A stretch of DNA of 43,224 bases from Acidobacteriota bacterium (lineage in GTDB: Bacteria; Acidobacteriota; Blastocatellia; Pyrinomonadales; Pyrinomonadaceae): positions 1-43,224 of the forward strand of contig JAIVJI010000113.1 in NCBI GenBank assembly GCA_020200135.1, in the 5' to 3' direction. Positions 16,059 to 24,590 of this stretch are shown here, one piece after another. How positions within the stretch are numbered: position 1 is the stretch's first letter; each line of letters starts with the position of its first letter. The position numbers and the translations under genes are program-made. A model generated the notes under the pieces. The model was not told the origin of the DNA, did no database searches, and saw only the letters and a program-made list of their open reading frames with translations.

Positions 16059-17315
16059 GTGAATTCAGCGCGACAGTTAATTCCCCCTCGCATCTTTGCC
16101 GGAACCCTTCTCGCGCTCTCCTGCGCGTTCGCATCGCCGTCGGACGCACACTCCCAGACACAGCAGACGCCGCCCCCCGAACAGGCTTCGGCGCAGGCCG
16201 CGCCGGCCGCCGGGTCGGCCGCGGCCGAGACCGACGCCACGCAGAAGCGACTCTCCCGCGCCCGCTCGCTCGCGGCCATCGGCAAGCTCGCGGCGGCGGC
16301 CGCCGATCTGGAGAGCCTGCGCACCACCTCGAATGACGAGTCGGTGCGCGACGTGTCGCGGGTGCTGCTGATGGCCATCCTCGTCGAGATGCCCGACTAC
16401 CCGCGCGCCGCCGCGCTGCTCGACGAGGCGTTCCGCGCGCGCTCGCCGGGACCGGCCGGCAACGCCGCGACGCACTCCTACTTCGCCATCGCCGGGCAGA
16501 TGGTCAACGCCGTCCGCACGCACCTCGAACGCTACCGCGCCTTCGGCGTCAACGTCGCGGACGCGTCGGAGCTTCCGCCCGAGGCCGCCGGCGATGTCGA
16601 ACAGCTCCGCGAGCTCCTCGACCGCGTCGTCGGGCAGGCGAAGGCGCTCCACGCCGAGCAGTTGAAGGGCGCGGGCGAAGGCTCGAAGGGGCTGGACGCG
16701 GCGGCGCTGCTCGAAGACGCGGCGACCGTGCGGACGCGCATCGCGCGCCACGACCAGGACCGCGCGCGCTGGCAGGCCGAGGTGTCCGAGGCGCGCCAGC
16801 ACCTCTTCTCCTCAGAGATGCGCGTCGCCAGCATCAGCCAGCCGCCCGCCGCGCGCCCGTCGCCCGCGCCGGTCGCCGCCGCCCCGGCCCCGAAGACTTC
16901 GGCGACGGATAGGTCGTCGCAGCAGCCGCGCGGCGAGCAGAGGAGCGCCGCCCCCGCGAACACACAGACGGCCGGGACCGTCGCGCCCGCCGCGCAGTCG
17001 CCCGCGGCGGGCGGGGTCGCGGCGGACGCAGGTGCCACGCCCGTCTCGGTCGGCTCGCTGCTGGGCAAGGCCAAACAGCGTGTCACGCCGGCCTACCCGC
17101 AAATCGCGCGCGCCGCCCGCGTCACGGGGAATGTCACGGTCTATCTCGTTGTCAACGAGAAGGGCGAGGTCGAATCCGTCCAGCGCGCCCTCGGCCCCGT
17201 TCAGTTACAGCCGGCGGCCATCGAGGCCGCGCGCCGCTTTAAGTTCAATCCCACCGAAGTTGACGGCCGCCCCGCCCGCGTCAGCGGCTATCTCAGCTTC
17301 AACTTCGCGCCCTGA
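16059..17315 (+). CDS. Secreted TonB C-terminal-domain protein
   Basis: The protein has 418 residues. A signal peptide (IFAGTLLALSCAFASPSDAHS) is followed by a helical, Ala-rich region (residues about 50-250) and a Pro/Ala-rich linker (about 260-320). A TonB C-terminal domain ends it: VTPAYPQIARAARVTGNVTV, VNEKGEVESV, AAIEAARRFKFNPTEVDG and SGYLSFNFAP. Proteins of this layout are common in Acidobacteriota, where the TonB domain touches outer-membrane partners; the N-terminal helical part resembles no family I can name. The start is GTG 16059 because ACGGAG lies 8 nt upstream. It stands alone and ends in a strong terminator. Confidence 0.88.
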   Translation: MNSARQLIPPRIFAGTLLALSCAFASPSDAHSQTQQTPPPEQASAQAAPAAGSAAAETDATQKRLSRARSLAAIGKLAAAAADLESLRTTSNDESVRDVSRVLLMAILVEMPDYPRAAALLDEAFRARSPGPAGNAATHSYFAIAGQMVNAVRTHLERYRAFGVNVADASELPPEAAGDVEQLRELLDRVVGQAKALHAEQLKGAGEGSKGLDAAALLEDAATVRTRIARHDQDRARWQAEVSEARQHLFSSEMRVASISQPPAARPSPAPVAAAPAPKTSATDRSSQQPRGEQRSAAPANTQTAGTVAPAAQSPAAGGVAADAGATPVSVGSLLGKAKQRVTPAYPQIARAARVTGNVTVYLVVNEKGEVESVQRALGPVQLQPAAIEAARRFKFNPTEVDGRPARVSGYLSFNFAP

Positions 17316-17342
17316 CGTAAAAATTTTCCCCTCTAAAAAGGA

Positions 17343-17377
17343 GAGGCGCGGGCTGTTTGTCCCGCGCCTCTTTTTTT
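17343..17377 (+). terminator. Intrinsic terminator (possibly bidirectional)
   Basis: GAGGCGCGGG (17343-17352), loop CTGTTTGT, then CCCGCGCCTC (17361-17370), followed by seven T (17371-17377). On the minus strand the stem is followed by a shorter run of T's. It lies between the convergent TonB-family and feo genes. Confidence 0.92.
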
Positions 17378-17395
17378 ATCAACACCGTCGCCGGC

Positions 17396-17623
17396 TCAGT
17401 GCCGCCCGCGCCCCGCGGCCCTCGATTCGCCGATTTGAACGGGCGCGTTCGTCTGCCGGACCGGCGCGTCCACGTCGCCGCACTTGCCGCAGCCGGTCGC
17501 GCAGGAGCCGCCGCCTTTGCTCATCCTGAACGAGCGCAGGCGGGCCAGGCCGCGGCGCGCGACGTACAGGAAGGCGCCGGCGACGATGAGCGCGACCGCG
17601 ACCGTCTGCCAGTCGAAATTCAT
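17396..17623 (-). CDS. FeoB-associated Cys-rich membrane protein
   Basis: The 75-residue protein starts with one membrane helix (MNFDWQTVAVALIVAGAFLY), then an Arg-rich juxtamembrane stretch and a short Cys cluster (SCATGCGKCGD). This matches the small FeoB-associated Cys-rich proteins usually encoded after feoB, thought to assist Fe(II) transport or redox of the transporter. Its ATG is 6 nt after the feoB stop, so it is the last gene of the feoA-feoB-feo accessory unit. Confidence 0.85.
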   Translation of the reverse strand: MNFDWQTVAVALIVAGAFLYVARRGLARLRSFRMSKGGGSCATGCGKCGDVDAPVRQTNAPVQIGESRAAGRGRH

Positions 17624-17629
17624 AAAGTC

Positions 17630-19855
17630 TTAATCCAGCCCCAGCAGCCGCCCGCCCTGGTACGTGACGAAGGAGGCGGCGTAGGCGATGACGAGCATGT
17701 AGGCCACCATGAAGAGCGGCCAGCGCCACGAGTTCGTCTCGCGCCGGACGATGGCGACCGTCGACATGCACTGGCACGCGAGAACGAAGAAGACCATCAT
17801 CGAGACGGCGACGAGCGGCGTCCACGCGGGACGGCCGTCGGGCCGCCTGGCGTTGCGCACGGCCTCGATGAGCGAAGGCGACTCGGCGTCCGAGTCCTTG
17901 CCGACGTTGTAGACGATGGAGAGCGTCGAGACGAGCACCTCGCGCGCGGCGAACGAGGCGACGAGCCCGATGCCCATCTTCCAGTCGAACCCGAGCGGCT
18001 CGATGACCGGCTCGATCAACCGCCCGAGCCGCCCGGCGTAGCTCTGCTGCAACTGCGCGCCCTCGTCGGCCGTCTCGCCCGCGTCCTTCGCCGTCAGGGG
18101 CGCCGGCTCGCCCCTCGACTCCGTCCCCGTCTCGCGCATCGCCTGCACGGCCGCGCCCTCCTCGGCGTCGGGCACCGGCTTCTCCGCCGAGCGCGGGAAG
18201 GTCATCATCGCCCAGAGCAGGATCGAGATGGTCAGGATCACCGTCCCCGCGCGCTTCACGAAGAGCCACGAGCGGTTTCGCATCGTCTGCACGACGTTCA
18301 GGAGGTTCGGGACGCGGTAGGGCGGCAGCTCAAGGATGAGCGGCGGCGGCGGCGACTTCAGGATGGTGTGCTTCAGAATCCACGCCACGACGATGGCGAC
18401 GACGACGCCGAGCAGGTACATCGAGAGGATGAGCAGCGCGCCGACCGAGAGGAAGCCGAAGACCTTCACGTCCGAGAAGAAGGCCGCGATCATCAGCGTG
18501 TAGACCGGCAGCCGCGCCGAGCACGACATGAAGGGCGCGATGAGTATCGTCGCCAGACGGTCTTTCGGGTTCTCGATGGTGCGCGTCGCCATGATGCCGG
18601 GAATCGCGCAGGCGAAGCTCGACAGGAGCGGCATGAAAGCCTTGCCGTGGAGCCCCACGCCGCGCATCAGCCTGTCCATCAGAAACGCCGCGCGCGACAT
18701 GTAGCCGCTGTCTTCCAGGAGCGCGACGAAGAAGAAGAGCAGCAGAATCTGCGGCAGGAAGACCAGCACGCCGCCGACGCCCGCGACGACGCCGTCGACG
18801 ACGAGGTCGGTCAGAAGCCCCGCCGGCATCTGCGCCCGCACCGACTCGCCGAGCGCGCCGAAGCCGTGGTCAATCAGCTCCATCGGCAGCGCCGCCCAGG
18901 AGAAGATGGCCTGGAAGACGACGGCCATCACCAGCAGGAGCACAAGGGGGCCGAGAAACTTGTGCGTGACGACGCGGTCGATGCGCTCGGTCGCGCCGGG
19001 TCGCTCGCCGCGCGCGCCGCGCACCGCGCCCTCCGTGGCCTGCTCGATCCAGCGGTAGCGGGCGGTCAGCGGCTCCTGCCACCAGCGCGGGTCGGCGACC
19101 GAAAGCCGCGCGCGCGCCTCCTCGACCGCCGCGCGCCGCTCGGCGTCTTCGGGCAGGGTCTCCGAGTAGAGGTCGTGCAGCGCCTCCTCGCGGCTCGCCG
19201 CCCCCGCCGCGTAGAGCCGCCTGACCTCCTCCTCCGCGCCCGGCGAGAGACGCCACTTCGCCGCGGGCGCGCGCTGGTCCACCGCCTCGACGACGGCGCG
19301 CGCCAGCTCGTCGAGTCCCCGGCGCTGCTTCGCCGTGACGGGGACGACTTTGAGGCCGAGCGCGAGGCCGAGCCTGTCGGGGTCTACCTCGAGCTTGGCG
19401 CGCTCGGCGAGGTCTACCATCGAGAGCGCGATGACGACGGGACGGCCCGCTTCGAGAAGCTGCGTGACGAGGTAGAGGTTGCGTTCGAGGTTGGTGGCGT
19501 CGACGACGGCGACGATGACGTCGGGCTCGGGCACGCCCTCGACGCGGCCGGTCAGGAGGTCGCGCGCTATCTCCTCGTCGATGGAGGCGGCTTCGAGGCT
19601 GTAGAGGCCGGGGAGGTCAACGAGGCGCGCGGGCGGCAGGTCGGCGCCGAGCGGCCAGACGCCCTCCTTGCGCTCGACCGTGACGCCGGGGTAGTTGGCG
19701 ACCTTCTGGCGGAGCCCCGTCAGCGCGTTGAAGATGCTCGTCTTGCCTGCGTTCGGGTTGCCGGCCAGCGCGACGACCAGCTGCCTGGCCTCTGGACCCG
19801 TGCCGCCACCCGCGGGCGAATCAGTCTGCGGGGGGGATTCGAGGATAGTGCTCAT
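17630..19855 (-). CDS. feoB: Ferrous iron transport protein B
   Basis: FeoB imports Fe(II) across the inner membrane. The 741-residue product has an N-terminal GTPase domain: GNPNAGKTSIFNALTG (residues about 32-47), the switch region NYPGVTVERKEG, DLPGLYSL and the SMVDLAE/TAK part of the G4 and G5 motifs. A GTPase-helical insert follows, then two Gate and Nucleoside-like core membrane blocks with GGVLVFLPQILLLFFFVALL, SCSARLPVYTLMIAAF and FAAREVLVSTLS. Length and order are those of bacterial FeoB. It is downstream of feoA and upstream of the Cys-rich protein. Proteins of the minus-strand set are likely iron regulated (see 20292-20322). Confidence 0.96.
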   Translation of the reverse strand: MSTILESPPQTDSPAGGGTGPEARQLVVALAGNPNAGKTSIFNALTGLRQKVANYPGVTVERKEGVWPLGADLPPARLVDLPGLYSLEAASIDEEIARDLLTGRVEGVPEPDVIVAVVDATNLERNLYLVTQLLEAGRPVVIALSMVDLAERAKLEVDPDRLGLALGLKVVPVTAKQRRGLDELARAVVEAVDQRAPAAKWRLSPGAEEEVRRLYAAGAASREEALHDLYSETLPEDAERRAAVEEARARLSVADPRWWQEPLTARYRWIEQATEGAVRGARGERPGATERIDRVVTHKFLGPLVLLLVMAVVFQAIFSWAALPMELIDHGFGALGESVRAQMPAGLLTDLVVDGVVAGVGGVLVFLPQILLLFFFVALLEDSGYMSRAAFLMDRLMRGVGLHGKAFMPLLSSFACAIPGIMATRTIENPKDRLATILIAPFMSCSARLPVYTLMIAAFFSDVKVFGFLSVGALLILSMYLLGVVVAIVVAWILKHTILKSPPPPLILELPPYRVPNLLNVVQTMRNRSWLFVKRAGTVILTISILLWAMMTFPRSAEKPVPDAEEGAAVQAMRETGTESRGEPAPLTAKDAGETADEGAQLQQSYAGRLGRLIEPVIEPLGFDWKMGIGLVASFAAREVLVSTLSIVYNVGKDSDAESPSLIEAVRNARRPDGRPAWTPLVAVSMMVFFVLACQCMSTVAIVRRETNSWRWPLFMVAYMLVIAYAASFVTYQGGRLLGLD

Positions 19856-19913
19856 CGGGGAAGTGAAGCGTAGCGGGCGGCGGGTGATGTGTTAAAGACT
19901 GTCCCCTCGCTCA

Positions 19914-20219
19914 TCACTTATCACACACCACCACGGTGATCGTCCGGGCCTCGCTGCGGCGCAGCGCGAGGTGGTAGTTGCGGACGCGGACTTCGAGCGG
20001 GTCGCCGAGCGGCGCGGCCTTGATGACGCGGACGGGCGCGCCGGGGACGACGCCCATCTCCATCAGGCGGCGCGCCACCGCGCCCTCGCCGCGCACCGAG
20101 AGCACGCGCGCGGGCGTGCCCGCGTCCAGGCTGTCGAGCGAGACGGTCGCCGGGGCGAAACCCTCCGCGCGCTTCGGGAGTTCGTCCCCCTGATTCAGTG
20201 CCGTGTGGGCGAGACCCAT
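19914..20219 (-). CDS. feoA: Ferrous iron transport protein A
   Basis: FeoA is a small SH3-like cytoplasmic partner of FeoB. The 101-residue product contains VSLDSLDAGTPARVLSVRGE, RRLMEMGVVPGAPVRVIKAA and DPLEVRVRNYHLALRRSEA, the full core of the family. An unconserved N-terminal 25 residues precede it. The promoter and palindrome at 20292-20322 lie 73-103 nt before the ATG. The feoB ATG follows 58 nt after its stop. Confidence 0.92.
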   Translation of the reverse strand: MGLAHTALNQGDELPKRAEGFAPATVSLDSLDAGTPARVLSVRGEGAVARRLMEMGVVPGAPVRVIKAAPLGDPLEVRVRNYHLALRRSEARTITVVVCDK

Positions 20220-20264
20220 AAGCCGTGTACCGCTGAAGACGGGTTCAGGATAAAGGCGCCGCGC

Positions 20265-21878
20265 TCAAAAATCACAACGACGCCGGAGAGGACTATACTC
20301 CAATTGAAAATAGATTTCAATTTCATCTGGGCGGCGCGGGCGGGGTGGGGGAGGGGGCGGCGCCGTCTGGAGCGCGAGCTCGACCGCCGGTATCTGCTGT
20401 CCGCCGAGCTGGAGCGTCGCGGCGCGCAGAGCCGTGATGAAGAGCAGGCGCGGGCGCTTGTTGACCAGCAGTGAGACGGCGTTGCGCTTGCCCGGCGTCA
20501 GGTCGAAGGAGCGCAGCGCGTAGAAGACCGAGAGCAGGTCGTGCGTGCCGACGGGCATCTCGACGCGCGTCCCGTCCTCGAAGAGTGCGCTGCCGCTGCC
20601 CTGGTCGGCCGAGACGACGAAGCGCGCGCGCCGCTTGCCCTCGGCGAGCGTCAGCTCGGTGCGGAACGGGAGGACGGTCGCGGCGTCGACGAAGGAGCTG
20701 ATCTGGTCGCTGACGGGGAAGAGCGTCTGCCCGGCGCCCGTGGTCTGCAGGTTGGCCGCGAGCTGAAGCCCCTCGCGGTTGAAGTAACGCGCGCGCGGCC
20801 GCACGAGGAACGAGGCGGTGCCCACGGGCTGCGTCGCCGCTCCGAGGAAGAAGTTGAAGTTCAACTGCTCGCCCGGCTTGAACGGAAGCTCGGCGGGCGG
20901 CGCGACGGGCGCAGGGCCGGGCGTCGGCTGCGCGCCGGGGTTCGCGGGGTTCGTTCTCGGCGCCGTGCCGACGGGCGGCGCGGGCGGGAGCGCGACGCCG
21001 GGCTGCGCGGGGGCGGGCGTCGCGGCGGCGACCGCGACGGACGCGCCGGTTTGAACCTCCGCGCTCGCCAGCTCGACGCGAATCTCGCCCGCGGGGTGGC
21101 GGGCGGTGATGAGGAGGGGGACGTGCCGCTCGTCGTCGGTGAAGTAGAGCCGCACGCGGTAGTCGTCGGCCTCCTTGTTGACGCGCACGCGCACCTGCGT
21201 GACGATGGCGTTCGACGAGCCGATGTTGGTCTTCAACATCTCGCGCCCGGTCACGCGCACCTCGGCGTCGTAGGTGGTCTCGCCGTTTCTGGCCGTGAGC
21301 GCGTAGACCGCGCCCTGCGCGAGCGGCAGCGCGCGGATGCGGTAGAGCGCCGAGAGGAAGTCGTAAGTGCCCGGGGAGACGGCCACCTCGCGGCCGGGCG
21401 GCAGCGCCGAGTCGCCGAGCGGCTTGTTGTATTCCTGCGTCACGTCCGCGACGCGGCCGCCCTGCCGGATGGACTGCCGGGCGCGGTAGGGGAGCCCGGT
21501 CGAAGGGTCGACGAAGGTGGCGTAGGTGTTGTTGACCGCGTAGAGCGCGGCCGAGACGACGCCGATGGTCTCGGCGCGCGCGCGCAGCTCGACGCCGTCG
21601 CGGCCGTAGAGCGGGCCGCGCTCGGTGACCTGCATCTCGATGTGGGCGGCCGTCGGGAAGTTCGAGAAGGCGACCGTGTAGGTCAGCCGCTCGCCGACGG
21701 TGTAGGGCGCCGGCGAGAAGGGCGAGGCGTTGACGTCCGTCCGCACCTGCTGCGCGGACGCGACGCCGCACAGGCAGAGCGCGGCCAGCGCAGCCGTCAG
21801 CCGAAATCTAACACGCGAACCTCGACCCAAACAGTCACCCCTTTTCACGGCCCGAGAAGTCTTGGCGGTTACGGACAT
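20265..21878 (-). CDS. Secreted protein with two DUF3108 domains, C-terminus apparently truncated
   Basis: The 537-residue ORF has a signal peptide (LTAALAALCLCGVASAQ) and two DUF3108 repeats. The first (residues about 55-275) includes YTVGERLTYTVAFSNFPTAA, PGTYDFLSALYRIRALPLAQ and YFTDDERHVPLLITARHPAG. A Pro-rich linker follows, and the second repeat starts LPFKPGEQLNFNFFLGAA and includes PVGTHDLLSVFYALRSFDLT. The second repeat stops after IPAVELALQT and lacks the closing strands equivalent to YFTDDERHVPL. Instead a Pro/Arg run and about 19 codons read through the feo promoter. This suggests a deletion at the 3' end. DUF3108 proteins are of unknown function, periplasmic or outer-membrane facing. 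Confidence 0.8.
   Translation of the reverse strand: MSVTAKTSRAVKRGDCLGRGSRVRFRLTAALAALCLCGVASAQQVRTDVNASPFSPAPYTVGERLTYTVAFSNFPTAAHIEMQVTERGPLYGRDGVELRARAETIGVVSAALYAVNNTYATFVDPSTGLPYRARQSIRQGGRVADVTQEYNKPLGDSALPPGREVAVSPGTYDFLSALYRIRALPLAQGAVYALTARNGETTYDAEVRVTGREMLKTNIGSSNAIVTQVRVRVNKEADDYRVRLYFTDDERHVPLLITARHPAGEIRVELASAEVQTGASVAVAAATPAPAQPGVALPPAPPVGTAPRTNPANPGAQPTPGPAPVAPPAELPFKPGEQLNFNFFLGAATQPVGTASFLVRPRARYFNREGLQLAANLQTTGAGQTLFPVSDQISSFVDAATVLPFRTELTLAEGKRRARFVVSADQGSGSALFEDGTRVEMPVGTHDLLSVFYALRSFDLTPGKRNAVSLLVNKRPRLLFITALRAATLQLGGQQIPAVELALQTAPPPPPPRPRRPDEIEIYFQLEYSPLRRRCDF
20292..20322 (-). promoter_or_regulatory. feoAB promoter overlapped by a Fur-like palindrome
   Basis: On the minus strand TTGAAA (20320-20315), a 17-nt spacer and TATAGT (20297-20292) form a near-consensus sigma-70 promoter. 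AATTGAAA (20302-20309) and TTTCAATT (20315-20322) form an 8-bp inverted repeat with 5-nt spacer across the -35 box and spacer. Its core TGAAAATAGATTTCA fits the Fur 7-1-7 pattern at about 11 of 15 positions. Binding there would block transcription when iron is plentiful. The site overlaps the last codons of the DUF3108 gene. Confidence 0.7.
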
Positions 21879-21988
21879 CTTCGCAAATTTCGCCCGCGCG
21901 CGACAAACGCAGGGCGCCCACCTTTACACGCACGGCGAGCGCCCGCGTTCCGCAGTTGCCGCCTCTGAGGGCCCGAAAGTTTTCGGCC

Positions 21989-22720
21989 TCAAAGGTTTTC
22001 AAACTCGCCGAGCCAGTCGCGCACGCGCACGCGCCCCGAGAGGAGCGCCGTGTGGCCGGTGCCTTCGAGCAGCTTGAGCCGCGCGTGCGGGAGCCCTTCC
22101 GCCATCAGCCGCGCGGCCCGCACGCTGTCGAGCAGGCGGTCGGCCGTGCCCGCGACGACGAGCGCCGGCGTCCGTATCTCGCCGAGGCGCGGGCGCAGGT
22201 CCGTGTCGCGGATGATGCGCATCCGCGACACGTAGCCCTCGCGCCCGACCTCGCGCGTGTGCTCGCGGAAGAGACGCCTGTCCTCCTCCCCAACGTCCGA
22301 GCTGAAGAGGACGTGGCGCGCGGTGCGCGTGCGGTGCGCCTTGAGCATCGGGTGGAACGTCTGGAAGAGCAGGCAGCCCGCGTGAATCTTCAGCCGCGAT
22401 GCGAAGTGCGGGAAGGTGTTGACGAGTATCATGCGCTCGAACAGCTCGGGGTGTTCGAGCGCCGTCGCCAAAGTCAGCAGCCCGCCGAAAGACTCGCCCA
22501 GCACGGTCGCGCGGCCGCCCGCCTCGCGGATGACCCAGGCGAGGTCTTCGACCAGGCGCGGCATCGCGTACCGCCCACGCGCGCGCAGTGGGAAGCTGAC
22601 GACCGTGTGGTCGCGCGCGAGGTCTGCGGCCTGCTTGTAAAAGAGCCTGCCCGACCCCTCGATGCCGCAGACGTAAACGAAAGCCGGGCCGCTTCCCACT
22701 TTGTGATACTCGACGCTCAT
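21989..22720 (-). CDS. Alpha/beta hydrolase
   Basis: The 243-residue enzyme has the fold's landmarks: the oxyanion region VYVCGIEGSGRLFYKQA, nucleophile elbow GESFGG with Ser, acid in VVAGTADRLLDS and catalytic His in LLEGTGHTALL. It has no signal peptide, so it acts in the cytoplasm on an unknown ester or similar bond. It begins 13 nt after the stop of the PyrD::PyrF frame; the pair is probably cotranscribed, but no link to pyrimidines is known. Confidence 0.85.
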   Translation of the reverse strand: MSVEYHKVGSGPAFVYVCGIEGSGRLFYKQAADLARDHTVVSFPLRARGRYAMPRLVEDLAWVIREAGGRATVLGESFGGLLTLATALEHPELFERMILVNTFPHFASRLKIHAGCLLFQTFHPMLKAHRTRTARHVLFSSDVGEEDRRLFREHTREVGREGYVSRMRIIRDTDLRPRLGEIRTPALVVAGTADRLLDSVRAARLMAEGLPHARLKLLEGTGHTALLSGRVRVRDWLGEFENL

Positions 22721-22733
22721 GGAAGGCAGTGGG

Positions 22734-24392
22734 CTACTGTCTCCCCCCTCCGTCCATCACTTCGACGACGGCGCGCGCGGCCCGCGCGGGGTCGGGGGCG
22801 TTCAGGATGGCTCGGCCGACGACGACGAAGTCCGCGCCGCGCCCGACGGCCTCGGCCGGGGACGTGACGCGCTTCTGGTCGGCGTAAGCCGAGGCCGCGG
22901 GGTGGATGCCGGGGGTGACGACGAGGAAGCCGGCGCGGCCGACCGCCTCGCGCACCGGCAGAATCTCGTGCGGCGAGGCGACCACGCCGTCCAGCCCGGA
23001 GGCGTCGGCGAGTTGCGCCAGACGCCGCACTTGCTCTTCGACCGAGCCCGCGCCGACGCCGGTCTCGTTCAGGGCGTCAGAGCCCATGCTCGTCAGGACG
23101 GTGACGGCGATGAGACTCGGCCGCTCGACGCCGAGCCGCGCGGCCTCCTCGGCGCAAGCCTCCGCGGCGCGCCGCATCATCTCGCCGCCGCCCGAGGCGT
23201 GGACGTTGAAGAGTCTGACGCCGAGCCGCACGGCCTCGCGCGCGGCGGCGGCGACGGTGTTCGGGATGTCGTGGAACTTGAGGTCGAGGAAGAGGCGCGC
23301 CCCGTGGCCTACGAGGGCACGACAGCCGACGGCCTCGTCGAGCGTCCGGAAGCCGTGGCGTTCGACGAGCGCCGCCAGCCCCTCGTTAATGCGCCGCGCG
23401 ACGCCAAGGCCCTCGTAGACGAAGCCGGTGTAGAGCTGGACCAGCCCCGCGCCCGCGCAAATCTTCTCCCACGCGTCCTCGGCGCTGAAGACGCCGCCGA
23501 CGCCGACTATCTCCAGCGCGCCGCGCGTCAGGAGCCGCAGCGCGGCGACCACGCTGGTCGAACGCCGGCGGAGCGGGGCGCCGCTCAGGCCGCCTTCGCC
23601 GCAAGCCGCGACCCGCGCGGCTTCGGTGCGGAGCCCCGCGCGCGCCGTGGTCGTGTTGGTCGCGATGATGCCGGCGATGCCCGCGCCGAGCGCGGCTTCG
23701 ACTATCAGCTCAAGCTCGCCCGCGCCGAGGTCCGGCGCGACCTTGACGAGCAGCGGCAGCGGAGCGCGTCCTTCGGCCGCCGCCGTCTCGCGGTTGCGCG
23801 TTTGCAGCGCGCCGAGGAGCGACGAGAGCAGGTCGGCGCGCTGTAGCTCGCGCAGGCCGGGCGTGTTCGGCGAGCTGACGTTGACGGCGACGTAGTCGGC
23901 GTGGCGCCTGACCGCCTCGAAGCTGGCGAGGTAGTCCTCGTTGGCCTCTTCGACGGGGACGACGCGGCTCTTGCCGATGTTGACGCCGAGCACGCAGTCG
24001 GGTCTCGCGCGCGTGAGCCTCCGCGCCAGCGCCTCGGCGCCCTCGTTGTTAAAGCCCTGCCGGTTGACGAGCGCGCGGTCGAGGGGGAGGCGGAAGAGCC
24101 GCGGGCGCGGGTTGCCGGGCTGCGGCAGCCTCGTCACCGTCCCGACCTCGACGAAGCCGAAGCCGAGCGCCGCGAGCTGCCGCGCGACCAGCCCGTTCTT
24201 GTCAAAGCCCGCGGCCACGCCGACCGGGTTCCTGAAGCTCAGGCCGAAGCGTCTGAGCCCCGCGAACTCCGTCTCGTCGCCGCGCACGGCCGCCGAGCCG
24301 AGGCCGAGCGAGAGCGCGTGTAGTGCGAACTCGTGGGCCGTCTCCGGCGGCAACTTGAAGAGCAGGGGTCGCAGCAGCGAGCGATAGAGCAT
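22734..24392 (-). CDS. Dihydroorotate dehydrogenase fused to N-truncated OMP decarboxylase
   Basis: One 552-residue frame joins two pyrimidine enzymes. Residues 1 to about 352 are class 2 PyrD (quinone-linked): PVGVAAGFDKNG, VEVGTVTRLPQPGNPRPRLF, NVSSPNTPGLRELQ, VKVAPD, IIATNTTTARA and VGVGGVFSAEDA. From about residue 353 (ALVGHGARLFLDLKFHDIPN) to the end is PyrF: the catalytic DLKFHD, VTVLTSMGSDAL, VVASPHE, VTPGIHP and FVVVGRAIL. About 45 N-terminal residues of PyrF are absent, including the first catalytic Asp (LD of VALD) and the Lys of FKVG. PyrF activity should be lost. No stop or start separates the parts, so this is a deletion fusion or an assembly artefact. The stop is within an AGTAGCC-like unit. 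Confidence 0.92.
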   Translation of the reverse strand: MLYRSLLRPLLFKLPPETAHEFALHALSLGLGSAAVRGDETEFAGLRRFGLSFRNPVGVAAGFDKNGLVARQLAALGFGFVEVGTVTRLPQPGNPRPRLFRLPLDRALVNRQGFNNEGAEALARRLTRARPDCVLGVNIGKSRVVPVEEANEDYLASFEAVRRHADYVAVNVSSPNTPGLRELQRADLLSSLLGALQTRNRETAAAEGRAPLPLLVKVAPDLGAGELELIVEAALGAGIAGIIATNTTTARAGLRTEAARVAACGEGGLSGAPLRRRSTSVVAALRLLTRGALEIVGVGGVFSAEDAWEKICAGAGLVQLYTGFVYEGLGVARRINEGLAALVERHGFRTLDEAVGCRALVGHGARLFLDLKFHDIPNTVAAAAREAVRLGVRLFNVHASGGGEMMRRAAEACAEEAARLGVERPSLIAVTVLTSMGSDALNETGVGAGSVEEQVRRLAQLADASGLDGVVASPHEILPVREAVGRAGFLVVTPGIHPAASAYADQKRVTSPAEAVGRGADFVVVGRAILNAPDPARAARAVVEVMDGGGRQ

Positions 24393-24475
24393 CGAAGAGG
24401 CGCGTGTCCGGGGGAGTGCGAAAAAGAGCGACCCGAGCGTAACAGAGCGGCGGAAAGAGTGTCAAAAGAAAGCGG

Positions 24476-24590
24476 TAGACAGTAGCCAGTAGCCAGTAGG
24501 GCTCCACCATGTCGACGTTTGCGCTGAGGCGCTGACGATTCGATTGCGAATGTTTTTCTACTGGCTACTGACTACTAGTCTACTGTCTAC
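24476..24590. repeat. Heptad inverted repeat, AGTAGAC type (copy 4)
   Basis: The left arm 24476-24500 has AGTAGCC units and the right arm 24558-24590 has CTACTGA/CTACTGT units, partly reverse complementary. On the minus strand the arm supplies the TAG stop of the acyl ligase gene (24587-24589). The element lies 84 nt from the pyrD start downstream on that strand. Confidence 0.9.

Noticed and set aside
17357..19873. Plus-strand 838-codon open frame over feoB
   Set aside because: It is a shadow of feoB on the minus strand; its composition (Arg/Asp/His) is typical of antisense frames in GC-rich DNA.
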